DNA of 64,000 nucleotides from the IMG/VR virus record IMGVR_UViG_3300043466_003828, positions 1-64,000 of that record. One strand, written 5' to 3'. The DNA comes from a virus. The translations under genes and the position numbers were made by a program. This document shows, in pieces, positions 7,618 through 17,072 of this stretch. How positions within the stretch are numbered: the stretch's first letter is position 1; each line of letters begins with the position of its first letter. Under the pieces are notes generated by a model. It was not told the DNA's origin. It did no database searches and saw only the letters and a program-made list of their open reading frames with translations.

Positions 7618-8699
7618 AATCAAACTCCAGTCAATCAGTACTATCGTCCTTCCTAAAGAGCACAAAAGGTGAACATTATAACTTTGAAGATGAAAAGATT
7701 TTCAATGTATCTACCGGATCTCTTCTTTTAGATTCCGAGATGGGTGGGTCTTTGGAGGTTCCAGCGATCTTGCGCTTTACTGGAGTAAGCGGAGGTGGAA
7801 AAACTAGCTCGGCTCTTCTTATTATGAAGAATTTCCTAGATACGGTTCCCAAGGGAAAGGGTTTTCTAGTAAAGGCGGAAGGTAGGCTTAATTCCAATGT
7901 AAAGAACGTGTCTGGAGTAAAGTTTGTAGATAAGGCTGAGGATTGGGTTGACGGAACCTGCTTCGTATTACGCACAAATATTTATGAGAATGTTGCTAGT
8001 ATTATTCTAGAACTTATTAAAAATAATCCAGATGATTCAAGGTATTATTTTCTAATTGATAGCATGGATGCTCTTATCGCTAAGAACGATGCGGCAAAAG
8101 GTTTTGAAGACAGTCAAAAGGTTGCCGCTGGTGCGGTTATTAGCTCGCATTTTCTTAAGATGATCATGTTACCATTGTCAACTTTTGGTCATGTTTGCGC
8201 CCTAATTTCACAAGTTCGTTCGAATGTTCAAATTAATCCTTATGCGAAAACAGATCCAAAGCTTACAAACAGTTCTGGTGGTAACGCTTTACAGCATTAT
8301 GCGGATTGGATTTTTGAATTCCAGCCTAGATACAAAGCAGATCAAATAGTAGAAGATGGAAAAATAATCGGCCATTGGGCAAAAATAGTTCTCCGTAAAA
8401 CTACTAATGAAAAAGAAGGAACAGAAATATTATACCCAATTCGTCATGGCAGAACAGGAGGAAATAGCATCTGGATTGAGTATGAAGTATCTGACATGTT
8501 AATTCAATGGGGATTTGCAAAAAAGTCTGGCGCATGGATCAATCTTGACTCCAAGCTCGTAGACGAAGTTTCGAAAGAAACTGGTCAAGCAGTGCCAAGT
8601 ACAATACAAGGAATGGAAAAACTAAGAACCTTTTTAGAAGAAAATAAAGAAATCTGTCTTTACTTATTTAATAAGTTTAAAGGGGCGCTAGCAAAGTGA
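7599..8699 (+). CDS. uvsX: UvsX/RecA-like recombinase
   Basis: 366 residues. ATP-dependent strand-exchange protein for recombination-dependent replication and repair. Walker A is GVSGGGKT (62-69) and Walker B is YYFLIDS (149-155). ISQVR (about 202-206) and NSSGGNAL (about 225-232) resemble the L1/L2 DNA-binding region of the RecA/UvsX core. Length is closer to T4 UvsX (391) than to bacterial RecA (about 350). The following glycosyltransferase gene begins within its stop codon (GTGA). Confidence 0.85.
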   Translation: MAKEEIKSNSSQSVLSSFLKSTKGEHYNFEDEKIFNVSTGSLLLDSEMGGSLEVPAILRFTGVSGGGKTSSALLIMKNFLDTVPKGKGFLVKAEGRLNSNVKNVSGVKFVDKAEDWVDGTCFVLRTNIYENVASIILELIKNNPDDSRYYFLIDSMDALIAKNDAAKGFEDSQKVAAGAVISSHFLKMIMLPLSTFGHVCALISQVRSNVQINPYAKTDPKLTNSSGGNALQHYADWIFEFQPRYKADQIVEDGKIIGHWAKIVLRKTTNEKEGTEILYPIRHGRTGGNSIWIEYEVSDMLIQWGFAKKSGAWINLDSKLVDEVSKETGQAVPSTIQGMEKLRTFLEENKEICLYLFNKFKGALAK

Positions 8700-9649
8700 A
8701 GATAGCAGTTAGATTGGAGGGTGGACTAGGCGACCATTTGCTTGCAAATCGATTTGTTCATGCAATCAAAGAAAAATATCCAAATAGTAAAATACACGCA
8801 TTTTCCGACACGGAGGGAAATTCACGCTCAATTGAATTACTGCAACAGTTATTTCCTTCAAAATATGATATTATATCTACATGCGAAAAAAGAAAAAATC
8901 AAAATTTTGAAATTAAAACCCCATTCGGGGTTGAAAACTATCCTGCATATATAACAAATTTACCAGACCGTTCTTTATTAGAAATAAATTCGTGCGATAA
9001 ATTTTATGATTTGCATATTGATAGTTTAAATTGGTTAAATTATGATTTTGATTGGTTAAGATATTACTACTTTTTTCCTAAACCAGAAATTGAACTAGTA
9101 TCCCCATACAAATCGGGATATATAATGGCCCATCTATATTCAAGACCAGATTCTCCGTATAATTTAGAGCAATGGTACACAATACAGCTTTTATCAAAAC
9201 TATCAGAAAACAATAAAATTGTAGTGGTGACGCAAAACCAGCATAAAGACTATTACTCGGAACTTTTTAATAATAAAAATATAATTATTAATACAGCAGA
9301 TAGCGTTATTGAAATATGTAGAATAGCACAAGGCTGCAGCTGTTTTATTGGTATTGATAGTGGCATTAGATATATTCCATATTATTTCTCTAAACCAGTT
9401 TTTGTTTTTTCAAAATATTGTCAAGAATATGGATCTGTAGGATATTCACATTTAATAAGATGGTTAATTTTTCCTAAAATGGTTTTGCCAATGCATTTTA
9501 ATATTGATATCGTAAAAAAAATGATATATCATTCTATTAATAACCCAGCCAACATATTGTTTCCGGAGCTACTAGAAAATTCTAATCTCTATACAGTAAA
9601 TAGATTTGCGTACAATAGGACAACTAATAATGATAGCCTTAATCAATAA
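8696..9649 (+). CDS. glycosyltransferase family 9-like (heptosyltransferase fold)
   Basis: 317 residues from a GTG start overlapping the uvsX stop. N-terminal RLEGGLGDHLLANRF (6-20) is the GGxGD-type phosphate loop of GT9 enzymes. The second half has the donor-binding CSCFIGIDSGIRYI stretch (the usual G-x-D-S-G motif). It probably adds a sugar to a lipopolysaccharide-like or virion glycan. It is the first gene of a run of overlapping sugar genes to 17822. Donor and acceptor are unknown. Confidence 0.7.
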   Translation: MKIAVRLEGGLGDHLLANRFVHAIKEKYPNSKIHAFSDTEGNSRSIELLQQLFPSKYDIISTCEKRKNQNFEIKTPFGVENYPAYITNLPDRSLLEINSCDKFYDLHIDSLNWLNYDFDWLRYYYFFPKPEIELVSPYKSGYIMAHLYSRPDSPYNLEQWYTIQLLSKLSENNKIVVVTQNQHKDYYSELFNNKNIIINTADSVIEICRIAQGCSCFIGIDSGIRYIPYYFSKPVFVFSKYCQEYGSVGYSHLIRWLIFPKMVLPMHFNIDIVKKMIYHSINNPANILFPELLENSNLYTVNRFAYNRTTNNDSLNQ

Positions 9650-10346
9650 CGCACAAGGAATAGGGGATAAAATACAATTCTCATCTCTTCCGGAAATTAT
9701 ATTTCACAATACAAATAGAAAAGTTATAGATTATAATAATTGTTGGGTATTTGACCACAATCCTTACGTTATTAGGGGTAATCATGATTACGATAAAATC
9801 ATAAATCCTTGGGATATATCTCATTCATATAAGGCAGATTATTATCTCTCTATTTCTGAAAGATTTTTTAAAAACAGCGAGTTTTCAGATTTTAAAATAA
9901 CTTTAAGACATCCTAGATTATATAAGTTTGAAGATATAAAAATTATACCCAATAGAGTAGTTATTCATACAACAGGCAAAAGTGAGGGAGGGCAAATTAA
10001 TGACGAGGTACTCCATCATATTAAAAATACTTATTCAAATTTCGAGATTATTCAAATAGGTGGTTTAGATGACAAGCCAACAGAATTTATAAATAAATTA
10101 GGATTGAGTCTCTGGGAGACTACTGAAATTATTGCCAGCTCGTCTATTTTTATAGGGGTAAACAGCGGTATGATGAATATTGCAAACTGTTACCCAAGAA
10201 TAAATAGAAAAATAATATTAAATAGAGATGATTTAGATACCATATCGCCACTCAATCCAAATACCGGATGGCTTGATTATAATGTTCAATATTTCAATCA
10301 AACACAATTTGATATCGGTACTACATACTCATTTTTAAAACTATGA
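9630..10346 (+). CDS. glycosyltransferase family 9-like, short form
   Basis: 238 residues from ATG 9630, which gives the natural N-terminus MIALINNAQGIGDKIQF. An in-frame ATG at 9606 would add 8 poorly fitting residues. GIGDKI matches the GT9 loop, and ETTEIIASSSIFIGVNSGMM near the C-terminus matches the donor-binding motif (usually G-V-D-S-G, here with Asn). It is shorter than typical GT9 (about 320), so the acceptor domain is reduced. Overlaps both neighbours by 4-20 nt. Confidence 0.65.
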   Translation: MIALINNAQGIGDKIQFSSLPEIIFHNTNRKVIDYNNCWVFDHNPYVIRGNHDYDKIINPWDISHSYKADYYLSISERFFKNSEFSDFKITLRHPRLYKFEDIKIIPNRVVIHTTGKSEGGQINDEVLHHIKNTYSNFEIIQIGGLDDKPTEFINKLGLSLWETTEIIASSSIFIGVNSGMMNIANCYPRINRKIILNRDDLDTISPLNPNTGWLDYNVQYFNQTQFDIGTTYSFLKL

Positions 10347-11158
10347 TAATAGATTGCTTCACATTCTGGAAAGAGCTAGATATTTTAGAAATAAGGCTCA
10401 ACGAACTATATTCCACTGTTGATTATTTTGTGCTCGTGGAAGCCACCCACACACAAAGTCTGCAGCCAAAGCCATTATATTTTGAAGAAAATAAACAAAA
10501 GTTTTCTAAGTTTCTAGACAAGATTATACATATAAAGGTAGAAAATACCGTAGATATTTCTCAATATCCTTGGGCCTTCGAGAACTATCAAAGATCCTGT
10601 ATATCCCAAGGCTTAAATCGGCTTAATCTTGATGACAATGATATTGTCCTTATTTCGGATGTTGATGAGATACCGAGCGCAAACGCACTTAAAAATTACC
10701 TACCAAATCTAAATGAAATTTTATGCTTTGGAATGACATACAATGTTTATTATTTAAATTTAATCATGAGACATAAAGTGTGGACTGGCACCGTGGCAAC
10801 AAAATGGAAATTTGCCAAACAAATAGACCCACACCCCCTTATTAAGGTAAGAGACAGGCTTCCTCAAAGTTTAATAATACCAAATACCGGATGGCATTTG
10901 GGGTACCAAGGTGGAGAAGAGATAATCTTTGAAAAATATTTTTCATGTATAGAGCCATTTAATAAAAACGACATTCCGTCGAAAGAACTGTTTTCACAAG
11001 TATTTAAAGAATATGCCAGAAATGGTGGATGTTTTATTTTCTGTGACAACTTATCTCGCAAAGATTTGACGCTAGATCAAATAGAAATTAAGTCTGGAAA
11101 CTTACCAGATTTTATTATAAACAATCAAGATAAATTTAAATCTTATTTACTATCATGA
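10343..11158 (+). CDS. glycosyltransferase family 17-like
   Basis: 271 residues. MIIDCFTFWKELDILEIRLN (1-20), PKPLYFEEN (42-50) and the metal-binding SDVDE (105-109) are characteristic of GT17, the family of beta-1,4-mannosyl-glycoprotein N-acetylglucosaminyltransferases. Bacterial and phage members act on unknown acceptors. GWHLGYQGG (about 182-190) matches the later conserved block. Overlaps its neighbours by 4 nt at both ends, so it is part of a coupled operon. Confidence 0.85.
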   Translation: MIIDCFTFWKELDILEIRLNELYSTVDYFVLVEATHTQSLQPKPLYFEENKQKFSKFLDKIIHIKVENTVDISQYPWAFENYQRSCISQGLNRLNLDDNDIVLISDVDEIPSANALKNYLPNLNEILCFGMTYNVYYLNLIMRHKVWTGTVATKWKFAKQIDPHPLIKVRDRLPQSLIIPNTGWHLGYQGGEEIIFEKYFSCIEPFNKNDIPSKELFSQVFKEYARNGGCFIFCDNLSRKDLTLDQIEIKSGNLPDFIINNQDKFKSYLLS

Positions 11159-12129
11159 GAATCGGACTAATTGGTTTTGGCTATTGGGGGCCAAATGTAG
11201 CAAAAAACCTATGCTTAATAGAAGATATTAGCTTTAATGTCATTGTGGATAAAGAGAAAAAAAATAGAGAAAAAGCTAAAAAACTTTTTCCTAATATAAA
11301 TATACACCAAGATATGAAAGACGCATTGCAACATGCGGATGCCTTCATAATTGCAACACCCATTGAATCCCACTTTCCAATTGCGAGATTTTTACTAGAA
11401 AACCAGAAGCATGTTTTAATTCAAAAACCGATGGCACATTCTGAAGAATGCTGTTCTATATTGAACTCTATTGCTAAAAATAATAAATTGATACTAATGG
11501 TAGCACATACATTTTTATTTTCGCCATCAATACGAAAAATAAAAAAAGATATAGAAAATAAGGAATATGGTAATTTAAATTATATATCATCTTGTCGAGT
11601 AAACCTTGGGTTATTTCAGCGACATCATAACGTTATATGGGATTTAGCTCCACACGATTTCAGCATAATACGATACCTCTATAATCGAAAACCCAAATAT
11701 ATTTCAGCAATCGGCCAATCACATACTCCATCAAAACTAATAGATTGTGCAAATATTACAATTGGTTATGACACTAATTTTCTAGCCATGATCAATATCA
11801 ACTGGCTATCTGCGATTAAAATTAGAGATATTGTTATTGGTGGAGATAAAAAAATGGCACTATACGACGACAGCTCATTAGAAAAAGTTAAAATCTATGA
11901 TTCTGGAGTAGAATATAATAATGATGTTTTTACATATCGAAAGGGAGATATTTATATTCCTAAACTAGAAGAAAAAGAATCTATTTATTTTGAATGTTTG
12001 GAATTTATAAACTCAATTAAAAAGAAAAAACAACCAATTTCAAATGGACTTTTTGGACAAGAAGTGGTAAAAATGATTGAAGCAACAAACGAATCTATCA
12101 AAAAAAACGGTCAACCAATCTATTTATGA
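11155..12129 (+). CDS. Gfo/Idh/MocA-family sugar dehydrogenase (WbpB/WlbA-like)
   Basis: 324 residues. The Rossmann motif GLIGFGYWGPNVAKN (4-18) binds NAD(P). K91 in IQKPM is the conserved catalytic lysine of the E-K-P motif, with Gln replacing the usual Glu. DLAPHDFS (about 163-170) carries the active-site His. Directly upstream of an acetyltransferase and an aminotransferase, it most likely oxidises C3 of a nucleotide sugar, as WbpB/WlbA do in 2,3-diacetamido uronic acid synthesis. The exact substrate is inferred from context. Confidence 0.8.
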   Translation: MRIGLIGFGYWGPNVAKNLCLIEDISFNVIVDKEKKNREKAKKLFPNINIHQDMKDALQHADAFIIATPIESHFPIARFLLENQKHVLIQKPMAHSEECCSILNSIAKNNKLILMVAHTFLFSPSIRKIKKDIENKEYGNLNYISSCRVNLGLFQRHHNVIWDLAPHDFSIIRYLYNRKPKYISAIGQSHTPSKLIDCANITIGYDTNFLAMININWLSAIKIRDIVIGGDKKMALYDDSSLEKVKIYDSGVEYNNDVFTYRKGDIYIPKLEEKESIYFECLEFINSIKKKKQPISNGLFGQEVVKMIEATNESIKKNGQPIYL

Positions 12130-12569
12130 AAAACGTCTCTTTAGGAAAAAATGTCACAATACATCCATATACAAATATATATGGATGCCATATAGGAGAT
12201 AATACAGCCGTGGGGCCATTTGTCGAAATACAAAGTAATGTTAAAATTGGCAAAAACTGCAAAATACAGTCGCATTCTTTTATTTGCGAAGGCGTTAAAA
12301 TAAAAGATAATTGTTTTGTTGGTCACGGAGTAATATTTTGCAATGATAAATTACCAAGAGCAACAGTTAATGGTAAGTTAAAAAGCAAAGATGACTGGAC
12401 TCTAGACGAAACCATAGTTCAAAATGGCGCATCAATAGGAAGCAACTCTACAATATTGGGCGGCATTACAATTGGCCAAAATTCACTAATCGGCGCAGGA
12501 AGCGTTGTTACTAAAAATATTCCATCCAATCAAATTTGGGCGGGTAATCCAGCTAAATTTATAAAATAA
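12126..12569 (+). CDS. left-handed beta-helix sugar N-acetyltransferase (WbpD/WlbB-like)
   Basis: 147 residues made of hexapeptide repeats (IGDNTAVGPFVEIQ, IGKNCKIQSHSFI, IGSNSTILGGITIG, GAGSVVTKNIP), the fold of trimeric acetyl-CoA-dependent transferases. The ending IWAGNPAKFI is typical of WbpD/WlbB and FdtC-type enzymes, which acetylate a 3-amino sugar nucleotide. It is coupled to the dehydrogenase before it (4-nt overlap) and the aminotransferase after it (1-nt gap). Confidence 0.85.
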   Translation: MKNVSLGKNVTIHPYTNIYGCHIGDNTAVGPFVEIQSNVKIGKNCKIQSHSFICEGVKIKDNCFVGHGVIFCNDKLPRATVNGKLKSKDDWTLDETIVQNGASIGSNSTILGGITIGQNSLIGAGSVVTKNIPSNQIWAGNPAKFIK

Positions 12570-12570
12570 T

Positions 12571-13665
12571 ATGAAAGTTAATTTTTTTGACTTAAATCCA
12601 ATAAACTCACTAATTAAAGATGAGGTTATAAAAAAAATATCCACATTAATTGACTCCAGCTCCTTTATTGATGGCAATGCGGTAAAAAATTTTGAGCAAG
12701 AATTCGCAGATTTTTGTGGAGCTAAATATTGTGTTTGTGTGAACAATGGCACCAGTGCGCTTCATCTGGCATTAAAAAGTATTGGTAAAAATTTATCAAC
12801 AAACAAAGTTGCAACTCCGCCGAATTCATTTTTTGCAACATCTGCCGCAATAAAATACTGCAACATAGACCCACTATTCATAGATACCAATGATAGTCAA
12901 AACATTGATACGAAAAAGTTATCTGAACAAATAAATGAATATGATGGAGTTCTGCCTGTTAGTTTATATGGAAACCCTTGTGACCTATCATCAATAGACA
13001 GTCTAGCAAAAAATAATAAGAAGTTTGTTATTCACGATGCCTGTCAAGCACACGGAGCTAAACATAATGGTGAAAATATTTGTAACTATTCAGACGCTAC
13101 ATGCTTTAGCTTTTATCCATCAAAAAACCTTGGAACCTTTGGAGAGGGCGGGGCTATATTAACCAACAATCAATCGCTATATGAAGAGCTGGTTCAATTA
13201 AAAAATCATGGGCAAAAAACAAGATATTATCATGATATAATTGGCTATAACTATAGAATGAACGAGATTCAGGCAGAGGTTCTCTCTGTTAAATTAAAAT
13301 ATCTAAACGAATGGACTGATGAAAGAATAACCATAGCCAATAGATATAGAAAGAATCTATCGTCTAATTCTAAAATTAGACTTTTAAATGTAAACAGCAA
13401 CGATAAATGCGTATATCACCTATTTCCAATCTTCACGGAATACAAACAGGATTTAATCAATTTATTTAATAAAGCAAATATTCAATACGGCTTTCATTAT
13501 CCCGTCCCCATATACGACCAAAAACCCTTTGAATATCTAAATCTGAACAAAAAACTGTTTCCAAAAACCGAAAGCTCAAAAAATGAGCAAATCAGTCTTC
13601 CTCTTTACGTGGGAATGACAAATGATGAGATTGACTATGTTAGCGAAGTGGTTAATAGGTTATAG
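12571..13665 (+). CDS. DegT/DnrJ/EryC1 sugar aminotransferase (WbpE/WlbC-like)
   Basis: 364 residues. PLP enzyme that converts a keto-sugar nucleotide to an amino sugar. NNGTSALHLAL (58-68) binds the PLP phosphate, D156 in HDACQAHG contacts the pyridine nitrogen, and K185 in FYPSKNLG forms the Schiff base, so it should be active as a transaminase. GEGGAI follows. With the two genes upstream it completes an oxidise-aminate-acetylate set for a 3-acetamido sugar. Confidence 0.88.
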   Translation: MKVNFFDLNPINSLIKDEVIKKISTLIDSSSFIDGNAVKNFEQEFADFCGAKYCVCVNNGTSALHLALKSIGKNLSTNKVATPPNSFFATSAAIKYCNIDPLFIDTNDSQNIDTKKLSEQINEYDGVLPVSLYGNPCDLSSIDSLAKNNKKFVIHDACQAHGAKHNGENICNYSDATCFSFYPSKNLGTFGEGGAILTNNQSLYEELVQLKNHGQKTRYYHDIIGYNYRMNEIQAEVLSVKLKYLNEWTDERITIANRYRKNLSSNSKIRLLNVNSNDKCVYHLFPIFTEYKQDLINLFNKANIQYGFHYPVPIYDQKPFEYLNLNKKLFPKTESSKNEQISLPLYVGMTNDEIDYVSEVVNRL

Positions 13666-13692
13666 GTTTTTTTATTATTATCAATTATTTAT

Positions 13693-14556
13693 ATGAAAAT
13701 ATGGGGAACTAGATTCAGTCTAATTGGTGATATTATAATGTCCTTGCCAATACTAGAGTATATTCACGAGCAGTATGGAGAATACTATTCGTATTTTTGC
13801 GTGGCACAAAAATGCCAACAGGCTATACCATTATTTCTTAATCAGCCATTGATTAATGAAATTAAAATAAGCGATCATTATGAAGATTTAGGCGATCTTG
13901 ATAGAGAAATTATTTCTAAATGTGATTTAGCGCTCAACGTCAAGCCATCCGTTCCATTCGAGAAAAGTGGAATGCAAGACTGGTACAATTATAGGTCTTG
14001 TGTTGAAGAAGTCGCATTGATGGCCGGGTTTGATCCACATAACTTTACGAATAGGGTTCCAAAATTAATACAATACTGGGAAGATGATATAATCGCAAAA
14101 GATGACTCAAAACGTATTGTTATATGGCCATTTGCTGGATATGGGCAAGGAACACAAAGAAGCCCATCGGCAAGTTGGTGGCAAAAATGTGTTCATATAT
14201 TAATAAATGACTTTAATTATAAAATAATTCATGCGGGGGTAGACTCTGAGCCCACAATAATAGATCACCCCAATTATACAAGAATTACATCCTTATCGTT
14301 TTTTAAGCAAATTCAAGAATCACTTAAATGCGATATGGCAATAGGAACAGATTCTGGGTCGATGTGGGTTATTGGCGCATATTCCAAAATACCACAAATT
14401 AACCTATTAACAAACTGGTTTTTTTATCATCACACGAATCCGCTAGCACTTGCTCCGGCTGGCAATAAAACTATTAATTTATTTGCACCAAACGGTTGTG
14501 ATAACATTAGTATAAACGAATTAATACAAAAAATAAATGAAAATATTTGCATATAA
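13693..14556 (+). CDS. glycosyltransferase family 9-like
   Basis: 287 residues. N-terminal MKIWGTRFSLIGDIIMSLPI has the GD loop of GT9 heptosyltransferases. IVIWPFAGYGQGTQRSPS (about 133-150) and MAIGTDSGSMWV (about 215-226) match the donor-binding half, including the D-S-G motif. Third GT9-like gene in the cluster. It is separated from the aminotransferase by 27 nt and overlaps the next gene by 20 nt. Confidence 0.7.
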   Translation: MKIWGTRFSLIGDIIMSLPILEYIHEQYGEYYSYFCVAQKCQQAIPLFLNQPLINEIKISDHYEDLGDLDREIISKCDLALNVKPSVPFEKSGMQDWYNYRSCVEEVALMAGFDPHNFTNRVPKLIQYWEDDIIAKDDSKRIVIWPFAGYGQGTQRSPSASWWQKCVHILINDFNYKIIHAGVDSEPTIIDHPNYTRITSLSFFKQIQESLKCDMAIGTDSGSMWVIGAYSKIPQINLLTNWFFYHHTNPLALAPAGNKTINLFAPNGCDNISINELIQKINENICI

Positions 14557-15556
14557 CGCACAATTAAACGATACTAAAGAATTTGGATCATTCACGGTTG
14601 TAGCGAGAAAATTAAACGAACAATTTAAAAAACTAAACGTATTAGGAGAAGAGAGCGATCCAGATACATTTGTTATTTTTCCCGAAGTTTTTGCTACAGA
14701 AAAAAGATGGAACAAACAAATTCCGCTTTTGGCTTGTGAATATAGCCTATCACCACAGATAGTTATTGATAAATTAAAAGCCTATAATCCACAAGTTTTG
14801 GCAATAAGTGATTTTGCAAAGAAAAACCTAATAAATTCTGGATATGAAAAAGTAGAAACTGTTCACTTGGGCACCGACCCAGATACATGGCATAGAACTA
14901 AGCATGAAAAATTTCCTACATTTACATACTTAACTGTAAATAGTAGCAATGACCGAAGTGGATTTGAAAAACTCTTACCTGCATTTATTGAATTTAGCAA
15001 AGATAAAAATGTTAATCTAATAATTAAAGATGGGCAAAACAGCAGTTTTGAAAACTATATTAAATCATTAAATAATACAAATATAATATATATAGGGGGC
15101 ATACTAGCTGAGGAGAAGCTACGAGAGCTATATAATAGGTGTCATATATTTATATATGCAAACAATACCACTTCTTTTGGGATGAATATTTTAGACGCCG
15201 CATTATGCGAAATACCTATTATAGCCACATTAGGATCCGCAGTAAAAGAATTTTTACCAGAATGGACACAACCCATCAAGATAAAAACCGAAATAAAAAA
15301 ACTTGACGCACAATCCATACGGGAGTGGAATTCAATTGGTATAAATAGTTTTCCAGAAAGTTTTTTATCAATATTTGGAGGAGATATATATGCAGAAAGG
15401 GTCATACAACAAGATATCTTTAACTCTCTAGAGTTTTCTTTTAAAAACTATCAGGACTATTGTATAATTTCTAAACAGTATAGAGATTTTGTTTTAGCGA
15501 ATTATACTTGGGAAATTTGCGCAAAAAACATAGTCAATAAACTATCAAATTTATGA
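14537..15556 (+). CDS. glycosyltransferase, GT-B fold (GT4-like)
   Basis: 339 residues. C-terminal half contains YIGGILAEEKLRELYNRCHI and ANNTTSFGMNILDAALCEIP, the S/E-x-F-G-x-x-x-L-E/D-A motif of GT4 enzymes that contacts the nucleotide sugar. The N-terminal acceptor domain is unusual for the family. The start overlaps the previous gene by 20 nt, and the stop overlaps the next start. Confidence 0.75.
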   Translation: MKIFAYNAQLNDTKEFGSFTVVARKLNEQFKKLNVLGEESDPDTFVIFPEVFATEKRWNKQIPLLACEYSLSPQIVIDKLKAYNPQVLAISDFAKKNLINSGYEKVETVHLGTDPDTWHRTKHEKFPTFTYLTVNSSNDRSGFEKLLPAFIEFSKDKNVNLIIKDGQNSSFENYIKSLNNTNIIYIGGILAEEKLRELYNRCHIFIYANNTTSFGMNILDAALCEIPIIATLGSAVKEFLPEWTQPIKIKTEIKKLDAQSIREWNSIGINSFPESFLSIFGGDIYAERVIQQDIFNSLEFSFKNYQDYCIISKQYRDFVLANYTWEICAKNIVNKLSNL

Positions 15557-15897
15557 TAAATCTTCAAGTAGACGAGGCCTATGCATTTGATTATCTTTCA
15601 ATAATGGAAGTAAAAAAGAACCTTGCGCCCTCGCCATTAAGGGCAGAAGGGTACGAAAAATGTCTTAATTTCCTGCGCGGTCAGGTATCAGATATCGATG
15701 CAATACTTTCCTCCCAAGAGTATAAAAAACTTTATGAATCAAATGTTTATACGTTTGGTCTAGTAGATAAGGCAAGAAACAACCAACATGTATCAGCTAA
15801 AGAAGTAGATGATGCAAACATGGAAAGATTCCACTGTAAGCAAGCTTTGCAAAAATCATTTTTCTCTACAAACCTTGTAGAGACTAAGATACTATAA
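15553..15897 (+). CDS. hypothetical protein, 114 residues
   Basis: Begins MINLQVDEAYAFDYLSIMEV. Mostly helical in appearance, with no signal peptide or catalytic motif. It sits inside the sugar cluster, overlapping the GT4 gene by 4 nt and followed after 2 nt by the ColD-like gene. Its codon use is less AAA/ATA-biased than its neighbours (for example AAG and GAG are frequent), so it may be an older phage gene between sugar genes. Function unknown. Confidence 0.6.
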   Translation: MINLQVDEAYAFDYLSIMEVKKNLAPSPLRAEGYEKCLNFLRGQVSDIDAILSSQEYKKLYESNVYTFGLVDKARNNQHVSAKEVDDANMERFHCKQALQKSFFSTNLVETKIL

Positions 15898-15899
15898 AT

Positions 15900-17072
15900 A
15901 TGAAATGGTTCTTAAATATAAATAACTTCTCAATATTTGATAAAATCAAAATTTGCTTATTTTTACTAAACCCTAAAAATAGGTGGACTCAAGATAATCA
16001 AGTTAAGTTATTTGAGAAAAAGTTTGCGAAATTTGTTGGATCTAAGTATGCAGTATTTGTCTCTAGCGGATCAACGGCGAATACCTTAATCGCGCAATAT
16101 TACAAAAGTATACAGAAAAATAATAATAAAAATATCATAGTACTACCTTCTACTACATGGCAGACATCATGTGCGCCTTGGGTTCAGGCTGGTTTCGAGC
16201 CACATTTTATAGATATATCTATGACAGATTTTAGTATAGATAAGATTAAACTTGAAGAATACGTTAAGAATAACCATGAAAAAATTGCCTGCATTTTCCC
16301 TACTTCTTTGATTGGATATGTTCCAGATATGCAGTTTTATTTAAATTTAAAAAACACATATAATGTTAAGATAGCCTTTGATAACTGCGAGAATACTCTC
16401 GGAACCTATAACAATAATAACATTTCTTCATTTTTTACTTCATCTACTTCTACGTATTTTGGGCATCAAGTTCAATCAATAGAAGGCGGATTTATTTTTA
16501 CAAATTCAGATAAGGAATACCATTTTTATCTAATGAATAGAAACCACGGAATGACAAGAAGTCTTTCTGTATATGGAATTGATAATAGTAAATATATAAA
16601 TAAAAAAGTTGACTCGCTATTTGATTTTTATTCTCTAGGAAATAATTTCAGAAATACAGACTTAAATGCATTTATTGGGCAATTAGATTTTAATAGAATT
16701 AATTTTTACACAACAAAAAGAAAAGAACTTTATTCTTACTTTAATCTAGATCCTACAAAATTTTACCTACCAAATCCAAATAGAAATAATGTAACTTCAG
16801 ATGTTCCATTTTGCTTTCCCATAATTATAAAGGACTCCAATACAGAGTTATTCAATAAAGCTCTGGAATTATGTAAAAAAAATGGTATTGAATATCGTCC
16901 AATCATTTCCGGATATTTAGGATATCAAACTTGTTATAAAAAATTCTTTAAGTCCCAAAAGGACTATCCTAATTCTATCTATATCCATAAACATGGGTTT
17001 TATGTTGGCTTGCATTCCGGCGTAACAAAACAACAAATCATTAATTTTGTAGATAAATTAAACAATTTGTGA
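15900..17072 (+). CDS. colD: ColD-like GDP-4-keto-6-deoxy-D-mannose 3-dehydratase
   Basis: 390 residues, PLP-dependent DegT fold. FVSSGSTANT (53-62) binds phosphate, and D161 (FDNCENTLG) contacts the PLP ring. Where aminotransferases carry the Schiff-base lysine, this protein has H189 (STYFGHQVQSIEGG), the hallmark of ColD, whose catalytic base is H188 in a 388-residue protein. It has no C-terminal Fe-S cysteines, so it is not RfbH-like. It should remove the C3 hydroxyl from the Gmd product using PMP and glutamate. The reductase/epimerase ColC that would finish GDP-colitose is not in the window. Confidence 0.78.
   Translation: MKWFLNINNFSIFDKIKICLFLLNPKNRWTQDNQVKLFEKKFAKFVGSKYAVFVSSGSTANTLIAQYYKSIQKNNNKNIIVLPSTTWQTSCAPWVQAGFEPHFIDISMTDFSIDKIKLEEYVKNNHEKIACIFPTSLIGYVPDMQFYLNLKNTYNVKIAFDNCENTLGTYNNNNISSFFTSSTSTYFGHQVQSIEGGFIFTNSDKEYHFYLMNRNHGMTRSLSVYGIDNSKYINKKVDSLFDFYSLGNNFRNTDLNAFIGQLDFNRINFYTTKRKELYSYFNLDPTKFYLPNPNRNNVTSDVPFCFPIIIKDSNTELFNKALELCKKNGIEYRPIISGYLGYQTCYKKFFKSQKDYPNSIYIHKHGFYVGLHSGVTKQQIINFVDKLNNL

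Noticed and set aside
15142-15405. Minus-strand 87-codon frame inside the GT4-like gene
   Set aside because: It lies wholly antisense to a motif-supported gene and has no start signals.
15900-17072. Ordinary sugar aminotransferase call
   Set aside because: The Schiff-base lysine is replaced by His189, which is diagnostic of ColD-type dehydratases.
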